NCBI GenBank assembly: GCA_900549025.1
Contig: URMZ01000041.1
Location: 1-10,457, forward strand
DNA from: an uncultured Collinsella sp.
Lineage (GTDB): Bacteria; Actinomycetota; Coriobacteriia; Coriobacteriales; Coriobacteriaceae
DNA length: 10,457 bases
Direction: 5' to 3'
Under the pieces are notes generated by a model that was given only the letters and a program-made list of their open reading frames with translations, did not search any database and was not told the DNA's origin. The stretch's first letter is position 1. Each line of letters begins with the position of its first letter. The position numbers and the translations under genes are program-made. Positions 1-6,458 of the stretch are shown here, in pieces.

Positions 1-275
1 TTTTGCTCCTTGGCGGCGAGCTGTGCCGTGCGTGAGAGATTGCCCCACGAGCAGCCGCCGCAGATGCCCACGAAGGGGCAGGGAGGCTGAATGCGATCGG
101 GGCTTGGCTCCAGAATCTCGGTGGTGCGGGCACGCATGAACGACTTGCCGTCCTGTACGACCTCGGCCTCGACGGTGTCGCCTGCCACGGCGCCCTGCAC
201 AAAGACGGCCTTGCCGTTGTCGGCGTGCGCCAGCCCGTCGGCGCCGTAGGTCATCGATTCTATAGTGAGCTTCAT
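1..275 (-). CDS. TrmA/RlmD-family 23S rRNA (uracil-C5)-methyltransferase, N-terminal part
   Basis: The gene enters from the left edge and only the first 91 codons are visible; the SAM-binding catalytic domain lies outside the window. The product starts MKLTIESMTYGADGLAH, the usual start of a TRAM domain (about residues 1-58), an RNA-binding beta-barrel. Next come cysteines spaced C-x5-CGGC (about residues 66-75), the first three-plus ligands of the 4Fe-4S cluster found in RlmD/RumA-type enzymes. The family methylates C5 of a specific uridine in 23S rRNA (U1939 or U747) or U54 of tRNA; which one cannot be told from this fragment. The start at 275 is chosen because it matches family N-termini and has AGGA just upstream, although in-frame ATGs also occur at 290 and 311. 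It lies downstream of ppk on the same strand, but a strong terminator separates them, so it probably has its own promoter. Confidence 0.85.
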   Translation of the reverse strand, partial: MKLTIESMTYGADGLAHADNGKAVFVQGAVAGDTVEAEVVQDGKSFMRARTTEILEPSPDRIQPPCPFVGICGGCSWGNLSRTAQLAAKEQ

Positions 276-321
276 ATTCCTGCCTGTCATTCGCGTTGTT
301 GTTCGCACCATGGTAGCAGGG

Positions 322-365
322 AAAAGCGCCCCGCATCCGAGGCTTTCCTCAAATGCGGGGCGCTT
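322..365 (-). terminator. Rho-independent terminator of ppk
   Basis: A 13-bp GC-rich stem (324-336 with 353-365) read on the minus strand encloses a smaller GAGG-AAAG-CCTC hairpin and is followed by TTTTCCC. It begins 24 bases after the ppk stop codon. The T tract lies only on the minus-strand side, so it terminates ppk rather than plus-strand transcription. Confidence 0.85.
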
Positions 366-388
366 CTACAAACTGCTTCTACAAACGA

Positions 389-2968
389 CTATTTCGTCTT
401 GCCGGTAATGAGCGTCTTAAGACCCAGGCCGATCAGACCCAGGCCCATGCGCACGCGACCGGGGCGATGGCGCTCGATGGCCTTGGTCTTGCCGGCGGGC
501 TTATCGCGACGGGCGCTCGTCTCGGGTGCGGGCTTGGTGACCTGCGGCTCGGGCTGAGGTGCAGGTGCGGGCTCGGGCTCAATGACGGTCGCCTGGACCT
601 CTTGGACCTTGGGTGTGGCCGGCTGCGGCTCAGGAGCAGGGGCGGGCTTTGCCTCGGCGGCGGGCTTCGGAGTCGCAGTAGCGGGCTCGGGCGCTTTCTC
701 CACGGCGGGCTCTGCGGCAGCCTCGGGCTCATTCACCGGGGGAGCTGCAACCGCTTCCGGTTTGGCAGCTGCCCCGTGTTCAACCTCGGCCTGAATGGCC
801 TCCTCGGCCACACGTTCCTTCTCCTGCGCACGCTGCTGCGCGGCGGCCTCGGCGTTGCGATAGGCACGCTCCAGTAGAGCTTCCTGCGAGTTGAAGGGTT
901 TCTCACCCTCTGCACGCTCCACGGGGACCCAGGTGCCGTCGCTCGTGAGGCTGCGGGCCTTCACGTTGTCCCGCAGCTGCATGCCCATGTACTCGTGTAC
1001 CAGGGCGCGGCAGATGGGGTCGAGCACAGGGAAGGCGATTTCCACGCGGTGCTCGGTGTTGCGTGTCATCATGTCTGCCGAGCTCAGGTAAATCATGTCC
1101 GAGTCCACGCCAAAAGCGTAAACACGGGCGTGCTCCAAAAAGCGTCCGACGATGGAGCGGACATGCACGTTCTCGGTCTTGCCCGGAACACCGGGCTTGA
1201 GGCACGAGATGCCGCGGATGATCATGTCCACGCGCACGCCGGCACACGATGCCTCGGCGATTTTGTCGATGACCTCGCGGTCGGTGAGCGAGTTGAGCTT
1301 AAAGAACACACGGGCGGGCTCGCCAGCGAGGGCGCGCTGGATCTCGCGATCTAGGCCGCGCATGATGAGCGGCTTCAGGCCTACGGGCGCCACGCCCAGG
1401 AAGCGGTAATCGCCGCGCAGATTGCCCAGCGACAGGTTGCGGAAGAACAGGTTGGCGTCCTCGCCGATGCCGGGATGGGCGGTCATGAGCATAAAGTCGC
1501 TGTAGAGTTTGGCCGTCTTCTCGTTAAAGTTGCCGGTGCCCAAAAGCGTGAGGCGCGTTAGCGCCATGCCCTCGCGATAGGTGAGCTGGCAGATCTTTGA
1601 GTGGCATTTAAAGCCCTCGGAACCATAGATGACGGTGCAGCCGGCCTCTTCCAGGCGCTCGGCCCACTCGATGTTGTTCTGCTCGTCAAAGCGGGCACGA
1701 AGTTCCATGAGCACCGTGACCTCTTTGCCGTTCTCGGCAGCATCGATCAGCGACTCGCACAGGCGGCTCTGCTTGGCCACGCGGTAGAGCGTGATGCGCA
1801 GCGAGATGCACTCGGGGTCGTAGGCGGCCTCGTGCACCAGATCCAGGAAGGGGTTCATGGCCTCGTAGGGATAAAAGAGCAGCTTGTCGTGCTGCAGCAC
1901 CTGCTCGCGGATGGAGCGGGTCATGTCGATGGTGGGATTGGGCTGCGGCCTAAACGGCGTAAAGAGCAGCTCGTTGCGCAGGTGCTCGGGAATCTTGCCC
2001 TCAATGCCAAAGACGTAGCCCAGGTCGAGCGGGATATCGCAGGTAAAGACAGAGCGGCGCGAAAGCTCGAGCGCCTTGCGGATGGTCTTGAGCGTTGCCT
2101 TCTCGAGCGACCCCGAGACCGCGAGCACTACCGGCTGCAGACGCAGGCGCTTCTTGAGGATGCGCTTCATGTGCTGGCGGTAGTCCTCTTCCTCTTCGAC
2201 GCCCTCGCCGTCCGGATCGATGTCGGCGTTGCGGGTGACGCGGATCAGCGCACGATCCAGCGGCTTATAGGAGCCAAAGCAGCTGTCCAGGCAGGCGAGG
2301 ATGACGTCCTCGAGCAAGATGTAGGAGTAGGTGCCGGTGGGCGAGGGGATCTCGACCACGCGGTTCATCGAGGCGGGAATCTCGATAAGGCCCAGCAGGC
2401 TCTCCTCGTCGGTGGCGCCGTCCAGACCACAGGCCAGATAGAGCGCGCCATTGCGTAGGTTGGGGAAGGGGTGGCGAGGATCGATGACCAGCGGCGAGAT
2501 GACCGGCGACACGTAGGCCTGGAAGTAGCGGGTTACAAAGGTGCGCTCCTCGGGCGTAAGCGAATCGATGCGGGCGCGGTGAACGCCCAAGGTGTCGAGC
2601 TTGCCCTCGATGCTCTTAAAGATGGACTCCCAACGGGTAAGGAGCCCGGGCATTTCGGCCATGACAGCATCGACCTGTTCGGAGGCGGTCATATTGCTCT
2701 TGTTGTCGACAGGTTGCTTTTTGAGCTCTGCCAGATCGGACAGGCCGCCCACGCGCACCATGAGAAACTCGTCGAGGTTAGACTCGAAAATCGACACGAA
2801 CTTTAGACGCTCGAACAGCGGAACGGTCTCATCGAAGGCTTCGTCAAGCACACGGTTGTCAAAGCGTAGCCAGCTGAGCTCTCGGTTCTGCGTGTACGAG
2901 AAGTCGCGCGGCGGTTTGCGCAGCTTTGCGGCGGCTTGCTTTTTTTCGATTTTGCTCGGCATATGCAT
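389..2968 (-). CDS. ppk1: Polyphosphate kinase 1 with Ala/Pro/Glu-rich C-terminal extension
   Basis: This 859-aa protein reversibly transfers the gamma-phosphate of ATP onto inorganic polyphosphate. The four PPK1 domains are recognisable: the N-terminal domain (about 20-125, with RELSWLRFDNRVLDEA and FESNLDEFLMVRVGG), the head domain (about 130-330), and two phospholipase-D-like catalytic domains (about 335-690). The active-site histidines are H456 (FKCHSKI) and H613 (FLEHARV), equivalent to E. coli H435 and H592; both are offset by 21. R391 in SLRITLYR fits the Mg/phosphate-binding arginine. PPK1 usually ends near 690-720 aa. Here a tail of about 155 residues follows: a charged helical stretch (700-730), a low-complexity Ala/Pro/Glu/Lys linker (732-817), and a basic end with RHRPGRVR (834-841) and a glycine/leucine segment, MGLGLIGLGLKTLI. 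ATG at 2968 or 2962 could be the start (MHMPSK). The gene is transcribed away from the arc cluster. Polyphosphate stores fit a fermentative, stress-exposed life, but no functional link to arc is shown. Confidence 0.96.
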   Translation of the reverse strand: MHMPSKIEKKQAAAKLRKPPRDFSYTQNRELSWLRFDNRVLDEAFDETVPLFERLKFVSIFESNLDEFLMVRVGGLSDLAELKKQPVDNKSNMTASEQVDAVMAEMPGLLTRWESIFKSIEGKLDTLGVHRARIDSLTPEERTFVTRYFQAYVSPVISPLVIDPRHPFPNLRNGALYLACGLDGATDEESLLGLIEIPASMNRVVEIPSPTGTYSYILLEDVILACLDSCFGSYKPLDRALIRVTRNADIDPDGEGVEEEEDYRQHMKRILKKRLRLQPVVLAVSGSLEKATLKTIRKALELSRRSVFTCDIPLDLGYVFGIEGKIPEHLRNELLFTPFRPQPNPTIDMTRSIREQVLQHDKLLFYPYEAMNPFLDLVHEAAYDPECISLRITLYRVAKQSRLCESLIDAAENGKEVTVLMELRARFDEQNNIEWAERLEEAGCTVIYGSEGFKCHSKICQLTYREGMALTRLTLLGTGNFNEKTAKLYSDFMLMTAHPGIGEDANLFFRNLSLGNLRGDYRFLGVAPVGLKPLIMRGLDREIQRALAGEPARVFFKLNSLTDREVIDKIAEASCAGVRVDMIIRGISCLKPGVPGKTENVHVRSIVGRFLEHARVYAFGVDSDMIYLSSADMMTRNTEHRVEIAFPVLDPICRALVHEYMGMQLRDNVKARSLTSDGTWVPVERAEGEKPFNSQEALLERAYRNAEAAAQQRAQEKERVAEEAIQAEVEHGAAAKPEAVAAPPVNEPEAAAEPAVEKAPEPATATPKPAAEAKPAPAPEPQPATPKVQEVQATVIEPEPAPAPQPEPQVTKPAPETSARRDKPAGKTKAIERHRPGRVRMGLGLIGLGLKTLITGKTK

Positions 2969-2979
2969 CTGTCCGTTCA

Positions 2980-2994
2980 GTCCCCGCAGGGGAC
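2980..2994 (-). promoter_or_regulatory. Perfect 6-bp hairpin in the ppk leader
   Basis: GTCCCCTGCGGGGAC on the minus strand is a perfect inverted repeat with a 3-base loop, ending 11 bases before the ppk ATG at 2968. Its right arm holds the only G-rich, Shine-Dalgarno-like bases near the start, so the fold could limit ribosome access. This is inference from position only. Confidence 0.4.
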
Positions 2995-2997
2995 GGT

Positions 2998-3025
2998 AGC
3001 CTAACCCTATTCACTATTGTCTCAA
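2998..3025 (-). promoter_or_regulatory. Possible ppk promoter
   Basis: On the minus strand a TTGAGA (-35-like, 3025-3020) is followed after 16 bp by TAGGCT (-10-like, 3003-2998). The predicted start would give a leader of about 20-25 bases. The -10 is a poor match, so this is tentative. Confidence 0.3.
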
Positions 3026-3155
3026 TTTAGTCGACTTGTGGCACGGACGTATTGTGCGAACGGTATCTTTACCTACTTCTTACGCTGACAAGTCATAGGA
3101 CTGACGCCCTGCTCGTCTGCAAGCGGTCTATATCCTCACTCAACTGGTACGTAAG

Positions 3156-3194
3156 TGTGAATAAGAATGATGGATAGCTGAATATCATTGAATG
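3156..3194 (+). promoter_or_regulatory. Tandem ARG-box-like sites upstream of arcA copy 1
   Basis: Two 18-bp sites (3156-3173 and 3177-3194) each contain TGAAT, at 3158 and 3179, exactly 21 bp apart. This is the 18+3-bp register of tandem ArgR/AhrC operators. By eye they match 11 and 10 of the 16 informative positions of the E. coli ARG box (wnTGAATwwwwATTCAnw), so each alone is weak. The support is that arcA copy 2 has the same tandem register at almost the same distance: TGAAT to -10 is 273 bp here and 271 bp there. ArgR/AhrC proteins are known to activate arc operons in Firmicutes; activation here is inferred. Confidence 0.5.
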
Positions 3195-3245
3195 CAGGCG
3201 GAAACGTAAACAAACATCATTTATATACATAAAACCGATTTAGCT

Positions 3246-3311
3246 ATGCAATTCTGAATCAAAAGTTTAGAGATGCAATTGCAAATAGTTTTTAGGAAAA
3301 AAGAGCGTTTA
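3246..3311 (+). promoter_or_regulatory. Conserved non-coding blocks upstream of arcA copy 1
   Basis: The AT-rich stretch contains ATGCAATT at 3246 and again at 3273 (the latter inside the palindrome TGCAATTGCA), TTTAGG at 3291 and GCGTTTA at 3305. The first, third and fourth recur upstream of arcA copy 2 at offsets of 3091, 3089 and 3089 bp, close to the 3089-bp distance between the two start codons. They are therefore either relics of a common ancestral region or bound by proteins. The rest of 3026-3370 holds A/T tracts and no gene I can support. Confidence 0.4.
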
Positions 3312-3370
3312 CCTTAGAAAAGTTACTTTAGAACGCCGAAGTACATTATGGGGGAATCTCATGCGATATA

Positions 3371-3397
3371 CCGTTCATCGCACTTTGTTGACCGTTC
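3371..3397 (+). promoter_or_regulatory. CCGTTC direct repeat, 21-bp spacing (candidate activator site) of arcA copy 1
   Basis: CCGTTC occurs at 3371-3376 and 3392-3397, 21 bp (two helical turns) apart, with the second copy ending 10 bp before the -35. The same pair, spaced 21 bp, occurs at arcA copy 2, and in both cases the second repeat begins exactly 39 bp before the -10. Position just upstream of a weak -35 suggests an activator bound as a direct repeat. I do not recognise the binding protein. Confidence 0.6.
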
Positions 3398-3407
3398 GGG
3401 GGCGAGG

Positions 3408-3436
3408 TGGAATTGCGGGTGGAATTTGGATATAAC
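3408..3436 (+). promoter_or_regulatory. Promoter of arcA copy 1
   Basis: TGGAAT (-35, 3408-3413), a 17-bp spacer and TATAAC (-10, 3431-3436). The context GGTGGAA and TTTGGATATAA is conserved at arcA copy 2 with identical spacing. The -35 is poor, which fits dependence on an activator. Transcription would start near 3443, giving a leader of about 75 bases. Confidence 0.7.
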
Positions 3437-3452
3437 TAGAGCTGTCAGCAAG

Positions 3453-3497
3453 CAGCGTCCGCTATGGAAGGGCGCTGAGAGATTCGGCCGAAAGGCC
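3453..3497 (+). promoter_or_regulatory. Two tandem hairpins in the arcA copy 1 leader
   Basis: Hairpin A pairs 3453-3460 with 3470-3477 (8 bp including one T-G wobble, 9-base loop). Hairpin B pairs GGCC 3486-3489 with 3494-3497 around a GAAA tetraloop. Both have counterparts with different bases in the leader of arcA copy 2, so pairing rather than sequence is kept. They lie just upstream of the ribosome-binding region and may stabilise the mRNA or set translation. Confidence 0.5.
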
Positions 3498-4760
3498 CGA
3501 AAGAAAGGTAGGAGGCCATGACGAAAGGTCTGCACGTGCCTTCCGAGATCGGCAAGCTCAGGAAGGTCTGCCTGCACCGTCCCGGCGACGAGCTCCTCAA
3601 CCTGCCGCCCGACGAGCTCGAGCGACTCCTGTTCGACGACGTCCCGTTCCTGGAGGTCGCGCAGCAGGAGCACGACACCTTCGCCCAGATCCTGAGGGAC
3701 CAGGGCGTGGAGGTCCTCTATCTCGAGAACCTCGTCGCCGAGGTGTTCGACCAGGTCCCCGGCGCCCGCGCCGAGTTCACCGACCAGTACATCGCCGAGG
3801 CCGGCATCCGCGGCCAGCACATGCCGCAGATCGTCCGCGAGAAGCTGGACTCCATCGAGGACAACCTCGAGTTCGTCAAGAAGACCATGGCCGGCATGAC
3901 CAAGTCCGAGATCGACATGCCCCTCACGGCGTCCACGACCCTCGACTCCCTGGTCAACTCCGAGTCCGAGTCCGACCTGATCATCGACCCGATGCCCAAC
4001 CTCTACTTCACCCGCGACCCGTTCGCGGTCATCGGCGAGGGCGTCAACCTCAACCGCATGTACTCGGTCACCCGCAACCGCGAGACCCTGTACGGCAAGT
4101 ACATCTTCAAGTACCACCCCGACTACAAGGACGTCTCGCTGTACTTCCGCCGCGACTGCCAGTTCCACACCGAGGGCGGCGACGTGCTGAACATCAACGA
4201 GAAGACCCTCGCCGTCGGCATCTCCCAGCGCACCCAGGCCGCCGCGATCGACGTCATGGCCCAGAACATCTTCTGGAACTCCGACTCCAAGGTCGAGCGC
4301 ATCCTGGCCTTCGACATCCCGGTCTCGCGCGCCTTCATGCACCTCGACACGGTCTTCACCCAGATCGACGTCGATAAGTTCACGATCCACCCCGCCATCA
4401 TGGGCACCCTGCGCGTCTACGAGCTGACCGCCGGCAAGAACCCGGGCGACGTGAACATCCGCCTGATCGAGGACACCCTCGAGCACGTCCTGGAGGACGC
4501 CACCGGCGTCGACCAGGTCAAGCTGATCCCCTGCGGCGGCGGCGACCCGATCGCGGCCTCCCGCGAGCAGTGGAACGACGGCTCCAACACCCTGTGCGTC
4601 GAGCCCGGCAAGATCTGCGTCTACGCCCGCAACACCGTCACCAACGACGTGCTGTACAAGGAGGGCCTGGACCTTCTCGTCGTGCCCTCCGCCGAGCTCT
4701 CCCGCGGCCGCGGCGGCCCGCGCTGCATGAGCATGCCCTTCTGGCGCGAGGACCTCTAAG
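3494..4760 (+). repeat. 1,267-bp perfect direct repeat, copy 1 (arcA plus 24-bp leader)
   Basis: Read base by base, 3494-4760 is identical to 6583-7849 at an offset of 3,089 bp, including every synonymous position. Identity stops abruptly 24 bp before the ATG and one base after the stop. No insertion sequence, inverted ends or target duplication is visible. Confidence 0.95.
3518..4759 (+). CDS. arcA: Arginine deiminase, copy 1
   Basis: This 413-aa cytoplasmic enzyme hydrolyses L-arginine to L-citrulline and ammonia, the first step of the ADI pathway. It has the family's normal length and all catalytic landmarks: D167 in NLYFTRDP, E219 in FHTEGGD, H275 and D277 in FMHLDTVF, and the nucleophile C403 in GGPRCMSMP. 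The start (MTKGLHVPSEIGKLRKVCLHRPG region) matches family N-termini. AGGAGG lies only 2 bases before the ATG and GAAAGG lies 9 bases before it; the latter may be the working Shine-Dalgarno. The gene has its own promoter and a hairpin terminator, so it can be expressed alone. Nearly every codon ends in C or G, more so than in arcT next door, which suggests high expression. The product is identical to that of copy 2, so any difference between the copies must lie in regulation. Confidence 0.98.
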   Translation: MTKGLHVPSEIGKLRKVCLHRPGDELLNLPPDELERLLFDDVPFLEVAQQEHDTFAQILRDQGVEVLYLENLVAEVFDQVPGARAEFTDQYIAEAGIRGQHMPQIVREKLDSIEDNLEFVKKTMAGMTKSEIDMPLTASTTLDSLVNSESESDLIIDPMPNLYFTRDPFAVIGEGVNLNRMYSVTRNRETLYGKYIFKYHPDYKDVSLYFRRDCQFHTEGGDVLNINEKTLAVGISQRTQAAAIDVMAQNIFWNSDSKVERILAFDIPVSRAFMHLDTVFTQIDVDKFTIHPAIMGTLRVYELTAGKNPGDVNIRLIEDTLEHVLEDATGVDQVKLIPCGGGDPIAASREQWNDGSNTLCVEPGKICVYARNTVTNDVLYKEGLDLLVVPSAELSRGRGGPRCMSMPFWREDL

Positions 4761-4819
4761 GTCTTCAAGGACCCGTACAGGTCATAATACATACATCTAG
4801 CTGCCATTAGATGTCTCCC

Positions 4820-4853
4820 ATTGGGGCGGTGCGGGTTTTCGCACCGCCCCAAT
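4820..4853 (+). terminator. Terminator-like hairpin after arcA copy 1
   Basis: A 14-bp stem (4820-4833 with 4840-4853) has a GGTTTT loop and is followed by the short, weak tract CTTGTAT. A smaller inverted repeat, ACATCTA/TAGATGT (4793-4799 with 4808-4814), precedes it. The stem is very stable but the T tract is poor, so some read-through into arcT is likely. Confidence 0.75.
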
Positions 4854-4908
4854 CTTGTATGAGGAACGTCAACACGATTGGATGACTGCTTTTGTAAGGA
4901 GCTTGGCC

Positions 4909-6033
4909 ATGGACATCAAGACGATTGGCGTTGAGGAATGGCTCAACGTTTGGGAGAAGAGCGCCACGTGGGACATCGCCCAGTCGACGATCTCGTCGCT
5001 CACCATGGGCGAGCTGCGCGCGCTCGATGAACAGGACGGCGCCACGTTCTACGAGCGCCTGGACCGCGAGAAGATGAACTACGGCTGGATCGAGGGCTCG
5101 CCGGAGTTTAAGGCCGAGGTTGCCAAGCTGTATCGTCGGGAGGTCAATCCCGATCACATTCTGCAGACCAATGGCTGCACGGGCGCTAACCTCAACGCCA
5201 TCATGGCTGTGGTCGAGCCCGGCGACCATGTTATCGCCGAGTGGCCCACCTACGCGCCGCTCTACGAGATTCCGCGCACGCTGGGCGCCGAGGTCGAGTA
5301 TTGGGAGCTTCGCGAGGAACTCGGCTGGAAGCCCGATATCGAGGAACTCAAGCGCTTGGTGCGTCCCAACACCAAGCTTATCTGCATAAACAACGCATCT
5401 AACCCCATCGGTACGGTGCTCGATGCCGATATGCTCGGCCAGATTGCCGAGATCGCCCGCTCGGTGGGCGCCTACGTGCTGTGCGACGAGGTATATCTGC
5501 CGCTCGAAAACACTGAGTCCTTTATGTCGATGGTCGACGTGTACGAGAGGGCCATTGTCACCAACTCGTTGTCGAAGACCTATTCGACACCTGCGGCCCG
5601 CGTGGGCTGGGTCCTGGCCGACAAAGAGGTGTCCAACCGCATCCGTACCTATCGCGATTACACCATGATCTGCGGCGGCGTGTTCAACGATGCTCTGGCG
5701 ACCTATGTGCTTGAGCACAAGGATAAGATTCTCGAGCGCAATCGCAAGATCGTGTTTGGCAACCGCGATATCGCGCAGGCTTGGATCGATACGCAGCATC
5801 GCGTTTCCTGGACGGCCCCGCAGGGCGTGTCCACCTCGTTTATCCAGCTGGATATTCCCGAGGATGACGAGGAGTTCTGCAGGCGCCTGCTGTCCGAGAG
5901 GGGAGTGCTGCTGGTCCCCGGTAGCCGTTTTGAGCTTCCCTGCGGCGCACGCCTGGGCTACTGCGCGAGCGAGGACATTCTGCGCGAGGGCCTGAGGCTT
6001 TTGGGCGAGGCACTGGCGGAGTTCGATCGCTAG
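4909..6033 (+). CDS. arcT: ArcT-like PLP-dependent class I/II aminotransferase
   Basis: This 374-aa protein is a fold-type-I PLP enzyme of normal size. Visible landmarks are Y115 in EWPTY, N165-P166 in NNASNPIG, D193 and Y196 in CDEVY, the PLP lysine K223 in NSLSKTYS, R231 in AARVGW, and R348 in ARLGYC, which should hold the substrate carboxylate. The start at 4909 is preferred over upstream in-frame starts (TTG 4855, ATG 4882) because AAGGAG lies 7 bases before it and the first residues (MDIKTIGVEEWL) fit family starts. A transaminase gene called arcT sits in the arc operon of Lactobacillus sakei, which makes this the likeliest identity. The N-terminal EEWL and GELRALD segments also recall capreomycidine synthase, which acts on a hydroxyarginine. 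The substrate is therefore perhaps arginine, citrulline or ornithine derived, but unproven. No clear promoter lies between the preceding hairpin and this gene. Codons are more mixed than in arcA. Confidence 0.85.
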   Translation: MDIKTIGVEEWLNVWEKSATWDIAQSTISSLTMGELRALDEQDGATFYERLDREKMNYGWIEGSPEFKAEVAKLYRREVNPDHILQTNGCTGANLNAIMAVVEPGDHVIAEWPTYAPLYEIPRTLGAEVEYWELREELGWKPDIEELKRLVRPNTKLICINNASNPIGTVLDADMLGQIAEIARSVGAYVLCDEVYLPLENTESFMSMVDVYERAIVTNSLSKTYSTPAARVGWVLADKEVSNRIRTYRDYTMICGGVFNDALATYVLEHKDKILERNRKIVFGNRDIAQAWIDTQHRVSWTAPQGVSTSFIQLDIPEDDEEFCRRLLSERGVLLVPGSRFELPCGARLGYCASEDILREGLRLLGEALAEFDR

Positions 6034-6082
6034 GATTCCGATGGCCTTCGGGGGCCTTATCCAAATTAGCCGAAGATAATCG

Positions 6083-6124
6083 AAAACGGACCCGTTTCCC
6101 TAGGGGAAGCGGGTCCGTTTTTCT
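6083..6124 (+). terminator. Strong Rho-independent terminator after arcT
   Basis: An A4 run and a 14-bp stem (about 6087-6100 with 6104-6117, one T-G wobble) closed by a 3-base loop lead straight into TTTTTCT. This separates arcT from the second arcA unit. A small GGCC/GGCC hairpin (about 6044-6056) precedes it. Confidence 0.9.
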
Positions 6125-6200
6125 ATACCGAGAAGTCAAGTTGTTACAAATGGGGCCGTAAAGCGAGGCGGTATCCGCTGGGCCTTATACTGAGTTTCCG

Positions 6201-6230
6201 GTGAACGGTATCAAGCGTCTGGTAAACGGT
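6201..6230 (-). promoter_or_regulatory. Inverted-orientation pair of the CCGTTC-type element
   Basis: GGTGAACGGTA (from 6201) and GGTAAACGGTA (from 6222) are direct repeats 21 bp apart. Read on the minus strand they give TACCGTTTACC and TACCGTTCACC, closely matching the ACCGTTC elements at the two arcA promoters, with the same 21-bp spacing. This pair lies about 260 bp upstream of the promoter-proximal pair and may be a second binding site allowing looping. A lone GAACGGTATC also occurs at 3058 upstream of arcA copy 1. Confidence 0.45.
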
Positions 6231-6245
6231 AATTTATTTATCAGA

Positions 6246-6284
6246 AATGAATAGGACAAACTTTTTTCTGAATAAAAATGAAAA
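6246..6284 (+). promoter_or_regulatory. Tandem ARG-box-like sites upstream of arcA copy 2
   Basis: The site at 6267-6284 (TCTGAATAAAAATGAAAA) matches 14 of 16 informative ARG-box positions by eye and resembles the Bacillus AhrC consensus. A second, weaker site at 6246-6263 has its TGAAT exactly 21 bp upstream, the register of paired ArgR operators. The pair sits about 250-271 bp upstream of the -10, matching the arrangement at copy 1. At that distance activation would need DNA looping. Confidence 0.6.
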
Positions 6285-6336
6285 TGGTTGAGACGCGGTG
6301 TGAACCGCTAATTCTATTCATAGCTTTATTGGAAAT

Positions 6337-6400
6337 ATGCAATTTGAGGATGGTTTAACATAGTTTAGTTCCATTTGATTTTAGGATTAAAACGCGTTTA
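6337..6400 (+). promoter_or_regulatory. Conserved non-coding blocks upstream of arcA copy 2
   Basis: ATGCAATT (6337), TTTAGG (6380) and GCGTTTA (6394) lie at the same spacing as at copy 1, within otherwise diverged AT-rich DNA. No gene is supported anywhere in 6125-6606. Confidence 0.4.
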
Positions 6401-6458
6401 AGCACGTAAATACGCTTTATTAAGATGAAGTGTGCCATGCGTGAAGTATATGTGTATG

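Noticed and set aside
362..386. Short direct repeat GCTTCTACAAAC at 362-373 and 375-386.
   Set aside because: A 12-base repeat between the ppk stop codon and its terminator; probably replication slippage, with no feature attached.
353..877. A Gly/Leu/Arg-rich plus-strand frame over the ppk 3' end.
   Set aside because: It is a reverse reading of the Ala/Pro/Glu-coding repeats of the PPK1 tail and begins inside the terminator.
1601..2458. A 285-codon plus-strand open frame inside ppk.
   Set aside because: It is antisense to the conserved core of PPK1, has no recognisable motifs, and its composition reflects codon bias of the opposite strand.
2969..3517. A CRISPR array, tRNA or small protein gene in the AT-rich intergenic regions (also 6125-6606).
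   Set aside because: No regular repeat-spacer pattern, cloverleaf or ribosome-binding-site-led open frame of useful size was found; the only repeats are the regulatory ones described.
4807..5799. A 330-codon minus-strand open frame over arcT and the preceding terminator.
   Set aside because: It covers the terminator hairpin and opposes a clear aminotransferase gene; no ribosome-binding site or domain supports it.
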